Origin: Lateolabrax maculatus
Taxonomy: Eukaryota > Chordata > Actinopteri > Acropomatiformes > Lateolabracidae
Reading direction: 5' to 3'
NCBI GenBank assembly: GCA_031216445.1
Contig: CM062197.1
Span: forward strand, 25,108,501-25,172,500
DNA length: 64,000 nucleotides
Made by a program: the position numbers and the translations under genes. Within the stretch, counting starts at the first letter, position 1; each line of letters begins with the position of its first letter. Of this stretch, positions 9,051-19,205 are shown one piece after another. The notes under the pieces are model-generated. The model made no database searches. It saw nothing but the letters and a program-made list of their open reading frames with translations, and was not told the origin of the DNA.

Positions 9051-9555
9051 CCATCAAAGATTCCAATTAAGCTAAGACTCCCAAATTCCAGTATGTGGAC
9101 TCTCACCAAAGGATGAGAGAAACTGACTTTTCAATCCAAATTAAAGCGCATATCAAATAATGTGTTATGTGTACTAACCATCTGAAAAATACTTAAGTTG
9201 TGTTTCAACATATTGATGATGGATGTGAGACAGGGGAGGCTGAACAAGAAATGGTAGAGCTCTAGCTGTAGTTTAAAATGCACCTTCCATCTTTTCAAGG
9301 GCTCTCTTAATGTCTTTCTTGTGTTAAAACACAACATTTCAAAACCGCATCTCACATTTCCAGACTGAATATTTGATGTGTACTCATCAGTAAGTGTTGC
9401 ATTAACGTTGCCAATCAGGCAAGATAAAGTTGCCATGTGTTGAAACTCTTGTAATTAGTTAATGAAACAAGAAATATGAATGCATTTATATAATCAACAA
9501 AGTGGTTATAGCTCACAATAAGTGGTGGAGTGCCTTAAACCTGCATTTTTTCTAA
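9051..9555. other. no gene seen
   Basis: The 101-codon frame at 9131-9436 (minus) shows no family I know and no supporting signals. Confidence 0.5.
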
Positions 9556-9740
9556 TGGCCAGCAGGGGCGACTCCACTAGCTCCAAAGATAAGTCTGATT
9601 GTATAGAAGTTTAGGAGAAAATGAGTGTATTACCTTAGTAAACATTTTCCTAATGAGTTTATCATCTCAATCGCTAATTTCAAGTCTTCTTCAATACAGC
9701 ATGATGTTTATTTTGTAAATTATCCTCACTGATATGAACC
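9556..9740. repeat. dispersed teleost repeat (type unresolved)
   Basis: The stretch from GGCCAGCAGGGGCGACTCC through AATACAGCATGATG resembles a very common fish interspersed repeat, possibly a non-autonomous DNA transposon. I recognise it from general familiarity only; no terminal repeats are visible here. Confidence 0.4.
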
Positions 9741-9877
9741 CTGCTGACTCTCTCCACTGTATATTGATGGTGATTGGGGCATGTCCCTCTCCTTGTCACA
9801 TCCTGTAATCCACAAAGCACTGAATGCTGAACCCTAGTCAATGAACAACATTTTCACATATGTCTTTCTCCGGAGAA

Positions 9878-10340
9878 GGCCGTGTGGAGGGTTAGGAAGA
9901 TTGCATCGTCAGCTGATTTGTTTGGCCTGTATGCAAACTGTAGTGGGTCCAGTGAGTCAGAGAGGAAGGAAGTGATTAAGGTTTTGACTCACCACTCAAA
10001 GCTGGTGGAGTTGAGTGCTACTGGGTAGTAAACTATTACTACTACTATAACTATTAACTACAAAACTATTTGCTACTGGGCTTTCATCACCTTCTTACTC
10101 TCTGACTCACTGGACCCAAGGTTGGACTTCTTTAAACATGTGGGGACTGCAGACTGGAGCAGTGAGAGGTTGACTACGTCTCTGCCAGTTGATCTGCACA
10201 CACCTTGAGAGCCCAGCAAGGGATGCCATCAGATCCAGGTGTCTTGCCTGGATTAATCAATTGAAGGATCTGCACACATCTGCTATAGATATTACCAATG
10301 GGCAGGGGTCCTGGGCCTTTCATACCTTCTCAGCCGGGGA
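9878..10340 (-). pseudogene. LINE reverse transcriptase fragment, rearranged
   Basis: On the minus strand, 9885-9955 reads DPLQFAYRPNKSADDAI, the conserved RT block before motif A in L2/Rex1-like LINEs. 10140-10235 reads GIPCWALKVCADQLA, from the block just before it. About 130 bp between the two is replaced by a low-complexity insert bounded by a 20-bp inverted repeat (9953-9972 and 10099-10118). This is a dead fragment. Confidence 0.6.
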
Positions 10341-10349
10341 GATGTTCTC

Positions 10350-11110
10350 AAAGCATGCATAGAGTGGGGTAATACGGTACTATGAGCTTTTTAAAATATG
10401 ATGGTGCCTGACCATTAAGAGCTTTGTAGGTGAGGAGGACAATTTTAAACTGGATTTTACAGGGAACCAGTGCAGAGAAGCTAATATTGGAAAAATATGT
10501 TCTCTTTTGCTAGTTCCTGTCAGTAAACGTACAGCCACATTCTGGATCAGCTGGAAAGCCTTTAGAGACTTATTGGGGCAGCCTAATAATAAGGAATTAC
10601 AATAATCCAACCTAGAAGTAACAGATGCATGGACTAGTTTTACAATGTTACGTAGATAGAAGAAGGCATTCCTTGAAGTCTGTTTTATATAGGCATCAAA
10701 GGACATGTCCTGATCAAAGGTTACTCCTAGATTCCTTACAGTGGTGCTGGAGGTGAGGGCAATGCCATTTAGAGTAAATATATCTATAAATAATGCATCT
10801 CGCAGGTGTTTGAGGCCAAGAACAATAACTTTTGTCTGAGTTTAACAGCACAAAATTGCAGGTCATCCAGTTTTTTATATCCTTTATGCACACCTGAAGT
10901 TTGGCTAACCTATCAGTTTCATCTGACTTTAGGGAAAGGAAGCATATATAAGGTAAATAAAATTGGTCCAAGCACAGAACCTTGTGGAACTCTGTGACTA
11001 ACTTTGGTGAGCACGGGGGATTCATCACTTACATGTACAAACTGAAGTCTAATCAGATTAAAAGGATTTAAACCAGTTTAGCAGGTCATTTATTTTAAAG
11101 TGGCATTTTA
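10350..11110 (-). pseudogene. LINE-B fragment (RT thumb/C-terminal region)
   Basis: Matches LINE-B at 4150-4600 and 57000-57450. The minus-strand frame 10380-10706 shows LDYCNSLLLGCPNKS and TGTSKREHIFPILASLHW. The frame 10714-11028 continues upstream (ETDRLAKLQVC; IKNWMTCNFVLLNSDKS). The 3' UTR, tail and 5' half are absent, and frames are broken. Confidence 0.8.
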
Positions 11111-11284
11111 AAAAAGAGGGGGAGAAATGGGGTTGTGTGTTGATTAAAACATCAGTTCAACAGAATGACACCCATGTTATTTAATTTGGCTTTTTACAAT
11201 GCATGACTAGGGTAAAAAACTCTTTGATCAACAGAACGACCTCCTGTGATTTGCTTAGCCATTTAAAAAATAAAGATAATAATA

Positions 11285-11560
11285 CAACAACCATGGTGAT
11301 CAATCGTCTAGGTATGGCTCAGATTTAAATTAGGCTTTTGTAATTTTACAGATTAAGAGAATGTATAAGTGTCCTATGGGTTATCCACAAAAGAATATGG
11401 TTTAATAGGTATAGCTATTAGTAAGGTCACAACAACACCTCTGACATGTGACAGTATGTGACAGTTACTGACATGTGTCAGTAACTGTTGATGTTTGTAT
11501 TTAAACAAGTACATGTATAACTTACTGATTTACTACCATACCCCAACATTGAACAGAGAC
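11285..11560 (+). repeat. left arm of a long, imperfect inverted repeat around a piggyBac relic
   Basis: The reverse complement of this arm recurs at 13003-13190 and 13875-14100. The best-conserved core contains GGTCACAACAACACCTCTG followed by ACATGTGAC. The arm also holds internal short inverted repeats (GACAGTTACTGACATGTGTCAGTAACTG). It may be the terminal or subterminal repeat of the piggyBac element between the arms. I could not fix the true ends or a TTAA duplication. Confidence 0.65.
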
Positions 11561-12332
11561 TAGCTGAAATTCGAGAAACCCTCATGAAGAATATAGGTGA
11601 ATTATTGATGCTGTGTATTCGCTGGCAACAATCATTGTAGAAAAAAACAATGTAAGACATTGCAAATGTTTTGAATTATTATGTTAGGTGCTGTGATTTT
11701 TCCATTAAAATGTGTGTTAATGTTAAAAGAAAGATATTTGTCTCAAGCTAAATCAGGTTTTGCGCTACGTGATCTGTTTTTCAACAAAATGTGTGGAGAA
11801 AAAATACCCAATACACTGTAATCCCAATTCATTCACTCGCTCACCGTTTTTTGGAAATGGCTTGTACACAAAGTGTTTAGTTTACAGTACAATAACCTGA
11901 AAGTTGAGTTCACAAAGTAATTGTGTTACATGACCATCATCTGATTGAAAATTTCTACCAGTTCAACAAAACCTTTTTAATCACACAAGGAAATAATTTG
12001 TGTTTTTGAGCATATATTAACCCTTAAATGATTTCTGTATCTTGGGGGATACAGTCCTTTGACAGGCTGTGGGGGGAGGGGCATTAAGTGGGTCCACTTT
12101 ATATTATGAGTAACTGAAAGAGGGATGGGTCAAGTACTCAGGTTGTGTGACTTCATGCCAACATTAAAAAATATTCTCATCATTGGTATCAAATCCCAAA
12201 ATGAATTTTATGTGAAAGACATTGGCTATGAGTATGTGTTGTTACTTTTACATGTTTATTATATTTTGGGGGGATTTTGTTTTGGAAAAAATATTGTTTT
12301 TTAGGATGATTTTATATGTTTTTGCTGAAAAA

Positions 12333-12450
12333 TTAGTGTTGATGTTGCATCCAACGAATTACATTTTACATTTTGAAAAAAAAAATGAATTACATTTTCA
12401 CAATTTTGATAATCAGGCATTCAATGTGTTGGATGCAACATCAACACTAA
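12333..12450. repeat. foldback with perfect 23-bp arms
   Basis: TTAGTGTTGATGTTGCATCC (continuing AAC) at 12333-12355 is exactly complementary to 12428-12450. The 72-bp loop holds two copies of GAATTACATTTT around an A-run. It sits at the 5' border of the piggyBac coding relic. Confidence 0.85.
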
Positions 12451-12454
12451 TGCC

Positions 12455-12965
12455 TCAGAAATCAAGGCATTCATTGGAATGAAGCTGATCATGGGTATAG
12501 TGAAAATGCTTGCAGTGAAAAACTACTGGGCAACAGATACATGATATGACAAAGTAGCAGAGGTCATGCCACCCAAGAGGTACAAATGTTTATCCAGGAT
12601 GCTCTGCTTTCAAGATAACTTGAGTAAGTGAACATCGCCGGCTGAAAATAAGGCCTGTACTTGAGCACTTGAGGAACTATTCTCAATTGATGAGATAGAT
12701 GATGGTTCCTTACAAAGGCAAAAAAGCTGGAAGTCTATGGCAGTATTTAGCCATCAAAAGCAATAAATTGAGGTTCAAGATGTGTCTCTTTGTGTAAGAC
12801 TTCATGGTTTACACAGTGTAGTCTACATTTGATGGTGCTACTCAAACTCCAGACGAAGAGTTTCGATTAGGTGCAAAACCCCTGACTGCATTGTCTACTT
12901 TGACAATTTTTTCACATTGTTGAGTTTGATAATCAACCTAAAAGAATCTATGGGCCAATAACGCT
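12455..12965 (+). pseudogene. piggyBac transposase fragment (degenerate)
   Basis: The order of blocks matches the central piggyBac DDE domain. FIGMKLIMGI is near 12468-12497, then a NYW block, CLSRMLCFQDN near 12590-12620, and DEMMVPYKGKKAGSL near 12690-12737 (with the first catalytic Asp region). KSNK..FKMC is near 12755-12785 and YFDNFFT near 12897-12917 (second catalytic Asp). Several stops and frame changes separate the blocks, and the third catalytic region and C-terminus are missing. A separate C-terminal piece is at 30745-31010. It is an old, dead copy. Confidence 0.75.
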
Positions 12966-13002
12966 AGTATTATTAATCCCGTAGTAATCAGAAAGTTATC
13001 AA

Positions 13003-13190
13003 TGTACTTGTTTAAATACAAACATCAACAGTACCCTCTTAGTAGATAATGTCACATGTCAGAGGTGTTGTTGTGACCTTACCAATAACTATACCTATTA
13101 AACCATTTTCTTAATCTGTAAAATTACAATTTCTGTTCAGTGTTGGGCTCTGGTAGTAAGTCAATAAGTTATATATGTACTTGTTTAAAA
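13003..13190 (-). repeat. inverted copy of the left arm, partial
   Basis: 13003-13130 is the reverse complement of 11344-11530, with two internal segments missing. 13134-13186 is the reverse complement of 11504-11558. Being next to the piggyBac relic, it is probably part of the same element's right end, duplicated or scrambled. Confidence 0.6.
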
Positions 13191-13338
13191 CGGCACCCCT
13201 TTTTATTGATAAGTCATGCTCAGTCACACCTCGTAAAAAGACAAATTAGACACACCAAATCTTTTCGAATATCCACAAGGACATGTCATGTTTTCTCTGC
13301 ATGTAAACACAACCTTTTGTCCTGACAGAGTCCTCCAC

Positions 13339-13815
13339 TAGCCTGGGAACCAGACAAATCTGCGAGCTCATGTTTCATTTGCTCTGGCAGATACGTCTGG
13401 CCCCTCTCCCATTCAAACTGATTACTGTGCCAATTTCTCGGGATAACCAATCACAAGCTTTTATCTAGTAGGAGGCGGGTTTAATACGATGAGTGACAGA
13501 GATGAGCACCGCTCAGGTATCTTTGTAAATATCAAATATGGCAGCTCCCGTTCCCTGGCTGGCTAAAGCAGCAGGATTAAAAGGACTGGACGGTAAATTT
13601 TCTCTTAAAGAAGCACAAACAACTGCACTTAAACTTTATGTTGATAAGAAATGTGTTTGCTGAACTTCTGACAGGACGTACCATCCAACAGGACGGCGTT
13701 TCATCGCTCTGATTGGTTGTCTCCACCCGTGGATAATGCCCCTTGGAAATCAAAAATGAATTGAGAGGTTCCAGACTAATATGCATTTGCGAATTAGTCT
13801 GGCGATGCCAGGCTA
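13339..13815 (+). mobile_element. 477-bp non-autonomous DNA element with a helicase-like ORF remnant
   Basis: This begins TAGCCTGGGAACCAGAC and ends GCGATGCCAGGCTA, with an 8-bp target duplication TCCTCCAC (13331-13338 and 13816-13823). Inside, on the plus strand, a frame from about 13540 starts MAAPVPWLAKAAGLKGLDG and continues into FSLKEAQTTALKLYVDKK. This resembles the N-terminus of RecQ-like helicases carried by fish transposons. It breaks off just where the Walker A motif should be. The 8-bp duplication fits hAT-like or P-like elements; the superfamily is unresolved. A second copy is at 22053-22506. Confidence 0.75.
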
Positions 13816-13874
13816 TCCTCCACAGCACACAAATAACAGCATGAGCTCACCACTTTTTCAATGGTAACATAAGA

Positions 13875-14100
13875 TCAATTTGAATACAAACATGAAGACT
13901 TACCTCTAAGTAGATACTGTCACATGCCAGAGGTGCTGTTGTGACCTTACCAAAAACTATAACCATAAAACCATTTCCTTTTGGGGTTTTAAGTTGCAAC
14001 CCATATGACACTTATACAGCTCTTAGGGACCCCTTCTGTAAGGTTACAAAAGCCTGAAATCTGAGCTATACAGTACCTAGACAATTGATTACCACAGCAG
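13875..14100 (-). repeat. right arm of the long inverted repeat
   Basis: Reverse complement of 11285-11520 (shared blocks include CACATGCCAGAGGTGCTGTT, CCATATGACACTTATACA and GTACCTAGACAATTGATTACC). It is separated from the rest of the right arm by about 690 bp containing the 477-bp element, which is therefore the later insertion. Confidence 0.65.
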
Positions 14101-14443
14101 TTACATGTATATTTATATACCACAGTATGATATGTATATATACACACACACGTTTAAATAGCTCACTATCTAAGCAAACCATGTTAATAGTATCATTTTT
14201 TGGTATCTGTATTTAAATTTTTCATTTATATGCAAAAATATGCAGCAAGGTGTTTCAAAATCTAATCAGATCCTGTAGACAATAGGGAGAGTACTGTAGA
14301 GAAACTGTAAGGTTCTATGATGATTTGAGCTTGAAGATGCCTGGAAAAGTAATCCAATCTGTGTGATGTAAGAGAAATAATCCAATTCTGGATACATTCA
14401 GCAGCAGTGTGAATGTATCTGAAAAGGGATGAGCAGCACTTAC

Positions 14444-14597
14444 AGTGTGGCAGGTCTGAGGTAGGCTGAACAAACAGCTTGGCATTTGTGGACAAGTCAC
14501 ATTCTTGCTGAAAACACCTCCAGATAGTTCTGGCAGCTCGCACAGCTTGCAAGACAGCGGCGTATAGAAAAAGTACAGCTGCACCAAGAAAGTAAGA
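14444..14597 (-). other. possible exon (speculative)
   Basis: On the minus strand a pyrimidine-rich tract ending TTTTTATCAG precedes 154 bp, followed by GTAAGT (14443-14438). One frame is open throughout and would encode a hydrophobic segment (YFLGAAVLFLYAAVLQAV) followed by a Cys-containing tail. A second frame is open too, so coding is not proven. I do not recognise the protein. It could be chance. Confidence 0.15.
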
Positions 14598-15125
14598 CTG
14601 ATAAAAACAAAACAAAACTTTACAACAGCAGGGATCTTCTATCAAGGTGAATTAGGGTATGTAAAATGAGGGGAAACTGAACAGCGAGTTGAAGAGTCAA
14701 GCTTTTTCATATTGGATGTATCAATAATGTTATTCTAAGATGTAAAGTACAGAAGTCTTTGCATGGATTTAACAAAACTGTAACACAAGAACTAACTTGC
14801 TTCAAAAGAAATGTTAAATCTTTAAGACTGGCTGCTGTCGTTAACCAAGAGGTTTTTGTGGCACCTCTGTTATCCAGAAACACTCAAGCTGTGTATCTAA
14901 TTTGTTTATTTTAACTTGAGCACCTAGTCCCTCTTTTAAAAGGTAAGAGTCTGACCTTTCCATAACCTCTGGAGGGACCATCCTGCAAAAAGCAAGACTG
15001 ACCTTTATTAGGCATTCTCTTTCTCAGCAGGCCGTCAATTAACCTTCAGTAAGGCAGGGACGTCATGAAACACATACCGGAAAAATAACTCCTGAAAGGC
15101 ATTTGAGAGATCATAAAAGACCCAG

Positions 15126-15146
15126 TTTTTTTTTTTTTTTTTTTTT
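15126..15146. repeat. poly(T) run, T21
   Basis: An uninterrupted run of 21 T. No retrogene or SINE body is recognised beside it. Confidence 0.9.
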
Positions 15147-16390
15147 CATTTATACTTTTTATTTAATTCATCTCTAATAAGGTTGTGAATCATAAGTCCT
15201 GGGAGGGTCTTTTTAGCCATACCAATGTAATTGTAGACGCACAGGAACAGTCACTTGTGGTACAAGCAATGTAGCAACAACATCAACCAAAAGGGTAGTA
15301 ATATTTCATGTAATTTTAAAAGAGTAAGCTTTGTGGGAGAAAAATTAAGTGGGAGAGCACTTGTATAGTTTTAACACTTAATTATCATTGTTTAATACTC
15401 CCTGGTAAAACATTTGTGTGGATAATTGCTTGGCTGATTTATTTTCTCTCCCAGCGGTCCCCTGAACCTGAATGCATGAACCTGTGCAGTAACAATACTA
15501 CTTAATTGTGGGAGGAAGAAGCATCATATGCAGCACACATCTACGCAAGGAACTCTGAGGCACAGTGAAGTGAGTTAAAGGGACAACTTTTCCATTATCA
15601 CACATTTTACATTGCTGTTGTTCTTGTTTTGTGAGAGAGTGGGAGGGTTTTTATGCAGAAATCAAGCAGTCTGGCAAAGGAACTCTAATTGGAGGCAACA
15701 TTTTGAGTAATTGCATACACAGAATGATTATACTGTGTGACTGATGATGAATGACTTTCAAGCTTCTTTGAAAACAAATTACTGTAGAGTTTCCTCCCTG
15801 AAACTGTTTGGTTTTCTTGCTGACTTTGAGTTATTGTTCATGGTCCACAATTGAAATTTGTTGAAGTGTACATATGTGCCATAGACTGTATGGGAATGGT
15901 ATGTTACTGTAAAAGTGAAATATATTGAATACCTACATTTTAGGTAATGTCTTTACTGTAACTTTTTTTCTCTCTCTTTGTAAATGTGACGTGGCCTGGC
16001 AAGCCACCTTGACACATCTGCTCCAAATGTGAGTTCAATTGTGGAACACCATGAGAGAACAAAAGTGGTTGCTCTTTAGAGGTTTCTGGAACTGGAACGT
16101 AGGCCTATTTTGAGGCAAAAAGGACATGGAGGACAGGAAATATATGAGCAAAAGCTAACTGAACACCAATGTCCTTCATGACACTTTCACAAAATAATGT
16201 GAGCAGTTTAGGTATTACCACAGCTTTAGCATAAATAATATAAGATAATACAGCAGTAGGACATAGTGAAACAGACTTTTGTAGGTTATAAAAATACTGA
16301 CTCTGTATTGATCTGATGCTGGGATGCTGGGAACAGACATGCAGACTTCTTTTCCATGAACCATTTCTTTAGTATTGTGTGTGTAGCATG

Positions 16391-16690
16391 ATAGAAGATA
16401 TAGAAGATGAAAATGATATGATCTTGAACAGTTGTATATCTGCCACTGAATGTCCAAAAGACTCTCTGCCCATGAATCGCAAATCAACACAGGTCACTCC
16501 CATAATTCAAAGAAGATGCCAATGGAAAGTTGTATGACACGTTCCTGATTTACATAGGCCTGCAAACAATCACGAAAAATTGACCAATAAAGTTTGGGTG
16601 TCAGTTCGAACCACCTAAACCAATGTATTAAATCACAATCTGCATTGATCTTCCCAGTGCCACCTTAACACCACTTTTCAGATGGAGGTA
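16391..16690 (+). repeat. diverged partner of 8737-9050
   Basis: Ordered short matches to 8737-9050 are described at that entry. Here AGATA is followed directly by TAGAAGATGAAAATGATATG. It therefore resembles the target sequence of the solo LTR without the insertion. Confidence 0.4.
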
Positions 16691-17043
16691 CCACAGGAGC
16701 TCCACAGATGAATTTGTTCATTGAGTGACTAAACTTTTACTTTGAAAGAGTAAACAGTCGCTTCCTGTACCTGAATGACACCCCGTGACTCGGTTTGTGT
16801 TTGCTCTCTTACTCCTTTTACTCTCTTCCTTTCCTTCACCTGTGATGGCTCTCTGACCTCTGAGGGGGTTAGGGTTATTGGACTGGTAATATAGCATGGA
16901 CTGGTAATGGGCATATAGCAGAGCATAGCAACGGCATACAGCTTAGCACAAGACTGCTAAACTTTGTCAATGTACATGTAAATGAGTTTATTGTTGTTGT
17001 GATACATTTTCATGGTTGGTTATATGGAAGCCACTGATTAGTT

Positions 17044-17076
17044 GATGTTAGTTATGCTTGAAGCATAACTAACATC
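17044..17076. repeat. perfect 15-bp hairpin, 3-base loop
   Basis: GATGTTAGTTATGCT and AGCATAACTAACATC are exact reverse complements separated by TGA. There is no T-run after it and no known RNA family match. Confidence 0.9.
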
Positions 17077-17191
17077 ATAGCTCCTCCACACATGGAGAGG
17101 ACGTTTAAAGCTCCCGCTCGAAACTCTTTTGTTCTGACCTAACATGTAGGTCATGCTCATGCATGAAGAACACATGAGGCAGAACAAAGAA

Positions 17192-17215
17192 ACACACACA
17201 CACACACACACACAC
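17192..17215. repeat. (CA)n microsatellite
   Basis: About 12 CA units. Confidence 0.95.
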
Positions 17216-17699
17216 TCCCTTTTGCTCTGTAGTTTAGTAACTAGATAGATTAGATACTATGTGTTTTTGTTTATTTACTTTGTGTAAATAAATATTTTTG
17301 ACTATACATGCTGGTTTATTTATTGTTGCACAAGAGTGAATGCTGCCAACCTCTTATATTCAGAACTCCAAATCCTTCAACTTTTACTAGTAAAAGTTAA
17401 CAAATTACCAAATGTTTGTTGTAGTTATTAATTTAATTAATAATCACAGTTCCAAATTGATAGTTTGAGACTAGGTTAATGCATATGGCCATTATTTCCC
17501 TGTTTTCAGGGTGGCGCCAAGTTTTATTAAAATTTAATATTAATTATGAAATAAGAATTGTTTAATATGGCCCTATTATAATTGTTGAACCATCGGTATT
17601 TCAGGGCTGCTAGACTTGGTTTGGATTTGGTTGTTACTCACACCTCTGAGGAGCAATGGGTAAACCCAGAGGTTCAAGGTTGTGTGTATTATAGAGAGA

Positions 17700-17740
17700 G
17701 TGTGTGTATGTGTGTGTGTGTGTGAGTGTGTGTGTGTGTT
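17700..17740. repeat. (TG)n microsatellite, interrupted
   Basis: TG repeats with ATG and AGTG interruptions. Confidence 0.9.
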
Positions 17741-18959
17741 CTGTTCAGGTCTCTGCAGGTGGCAACTTGTTCATAGATGTGATGTATCATTTATTCTTCA
17801 TCATCAGCCAACAAATATCACTGATTCGCTTGGAGTGTGAAGAAAAGAGATGTGCATGTAGGCAGATGGTACAATAATATAAGTCACCACACAATAGGGT
17901 GTAAGAAGAGTCTTGTTTATGCCAAAATCTTCCTCCTTCTGTCTAGTGAACTCCCATTATTCTCAGTTTCACCCCAACACAGACCTATTTTCTGATGATA
18001 ATTTCACATTGTGCATTTTTGAAAAGGGTTAATTCAGTTCATTTAATTTGCATTACGTTCCAGGATGCATTAAAATTAATCCTTTTAATGTATTACATGT
18101 GCTAAATAAAACTAATGATGCTGCATTATGTACATCTCTATCATCTCTATTTCTGTCACTGTCATTAACCCAGGGAAGAAGAATATTTATCAGTAACTAC
18201 AAATGGACAGACAGACAAGCTGCTCTCATTCAGGGATACAAGCCAACAATTTTGCTTTGCTGAAATTTTACTTTAAGATGATATGATGGTTTACAATCAC
18301 AGTGTGATAATATAAATTTGCATAAGCAATGTACAATTTTGTCACAATTCAAACTATAATTATTGTTCATATCATAATGCTTGTTTACCTCATGATGACT
18401 ACAACTGGAAGCCATAATTTACCCTTCAATTTGCTCACCTCCACCTGACTGATTATATCTCAATAAATGTATTTTCAACATACACAGAGTGCATTCCCTG
18501 AGCTGAAGAGAAAAGCTGCAGGAAGTTCCACATTGAAACTTTAATGACAGTTAGTGACAGCTAACTTCTAATGTTCATATTGTTATCAGCCTAGTGCTTT
18601 CAGAGTGATGTTTCTGAAGCAGACATATATTGATTGGAGTCCCAGCAGCCAACGAGACAAGCTCATCTCTCCACTACCTGACGTTCATTTCAATAAAAGC
18701 CCTTTATTTGCATCTGGCTCTATTTCCCTGCCACAGGTTGTCTACATGTATCAGAAAGTTAAATTCAAGACTTTTTAGGACTTTTAATGCCACCACTGAA
18801 TTAAAATTAAGGCCAATTTTGCCATAAAAAGATTAAGATTAAATGTGAAAATATAGGCATAAGTAATCAAAATGATTAGTAGGGCAAAATGACAATACCT
18901 GGTTTACTTAAAAAACATTTGTCCAAATACTTTTATTAGTGTAGTGAAAAAATTTAGAC

Positions 18960-19205
18960 AAAAAGTACTAAGACGAACTGGCACAGAGGAAGAGGAACAC
19001 ACTAAACTAAACTAAAAACACTTAGGGAGTGAGGTAATGAGGGTCATGTGAAACTAATCAGGCTAGGTGGACAATCACTGAGGCGGGAAACACACGGGAA
19101 GGAAGTAAAGTATCTGAAACAAGAGGAGAGGTGATTAACACAAAATAAAACAGGAAACGATGAACAAATAACATGAAACGAAGAAAAACATAACCTAACG
19201 AGCAG
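18960..19205. repeat. possible decayed LTR fragment
   Basis: A purine-rich stretch (GTGAAACTAATCAGGC; CAATCACTGAGGCGGGAAAC; GAGGTGATTAACACAAAA) resembles the LTRs of fish Gypsy/sushi elements. No terminal TG/CA pair or target duplication was found. Confidence 0.3.

Larger units (their letters stand above)
14101..16390. other. no gene recognised
   Basis: AT-rich sequence. A T21 run lies at 15126-15146. The only coding hint is the possible exon at 14444-14597, listed separately. Confidence 0.5.
16691..18955. other. no gene seen; microsatellites and one hairpin
   Basis: Contains the hairpin at 17044-17076, a (CA)n at 17192-17215 and a (TG)n at 17700-17740. Short frames are not convincing. 18560-18730 has denser homeobox- and octamer-like words (for example TTATTTGCAT near 18700) but no clear function. 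Confidence 0.5.
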
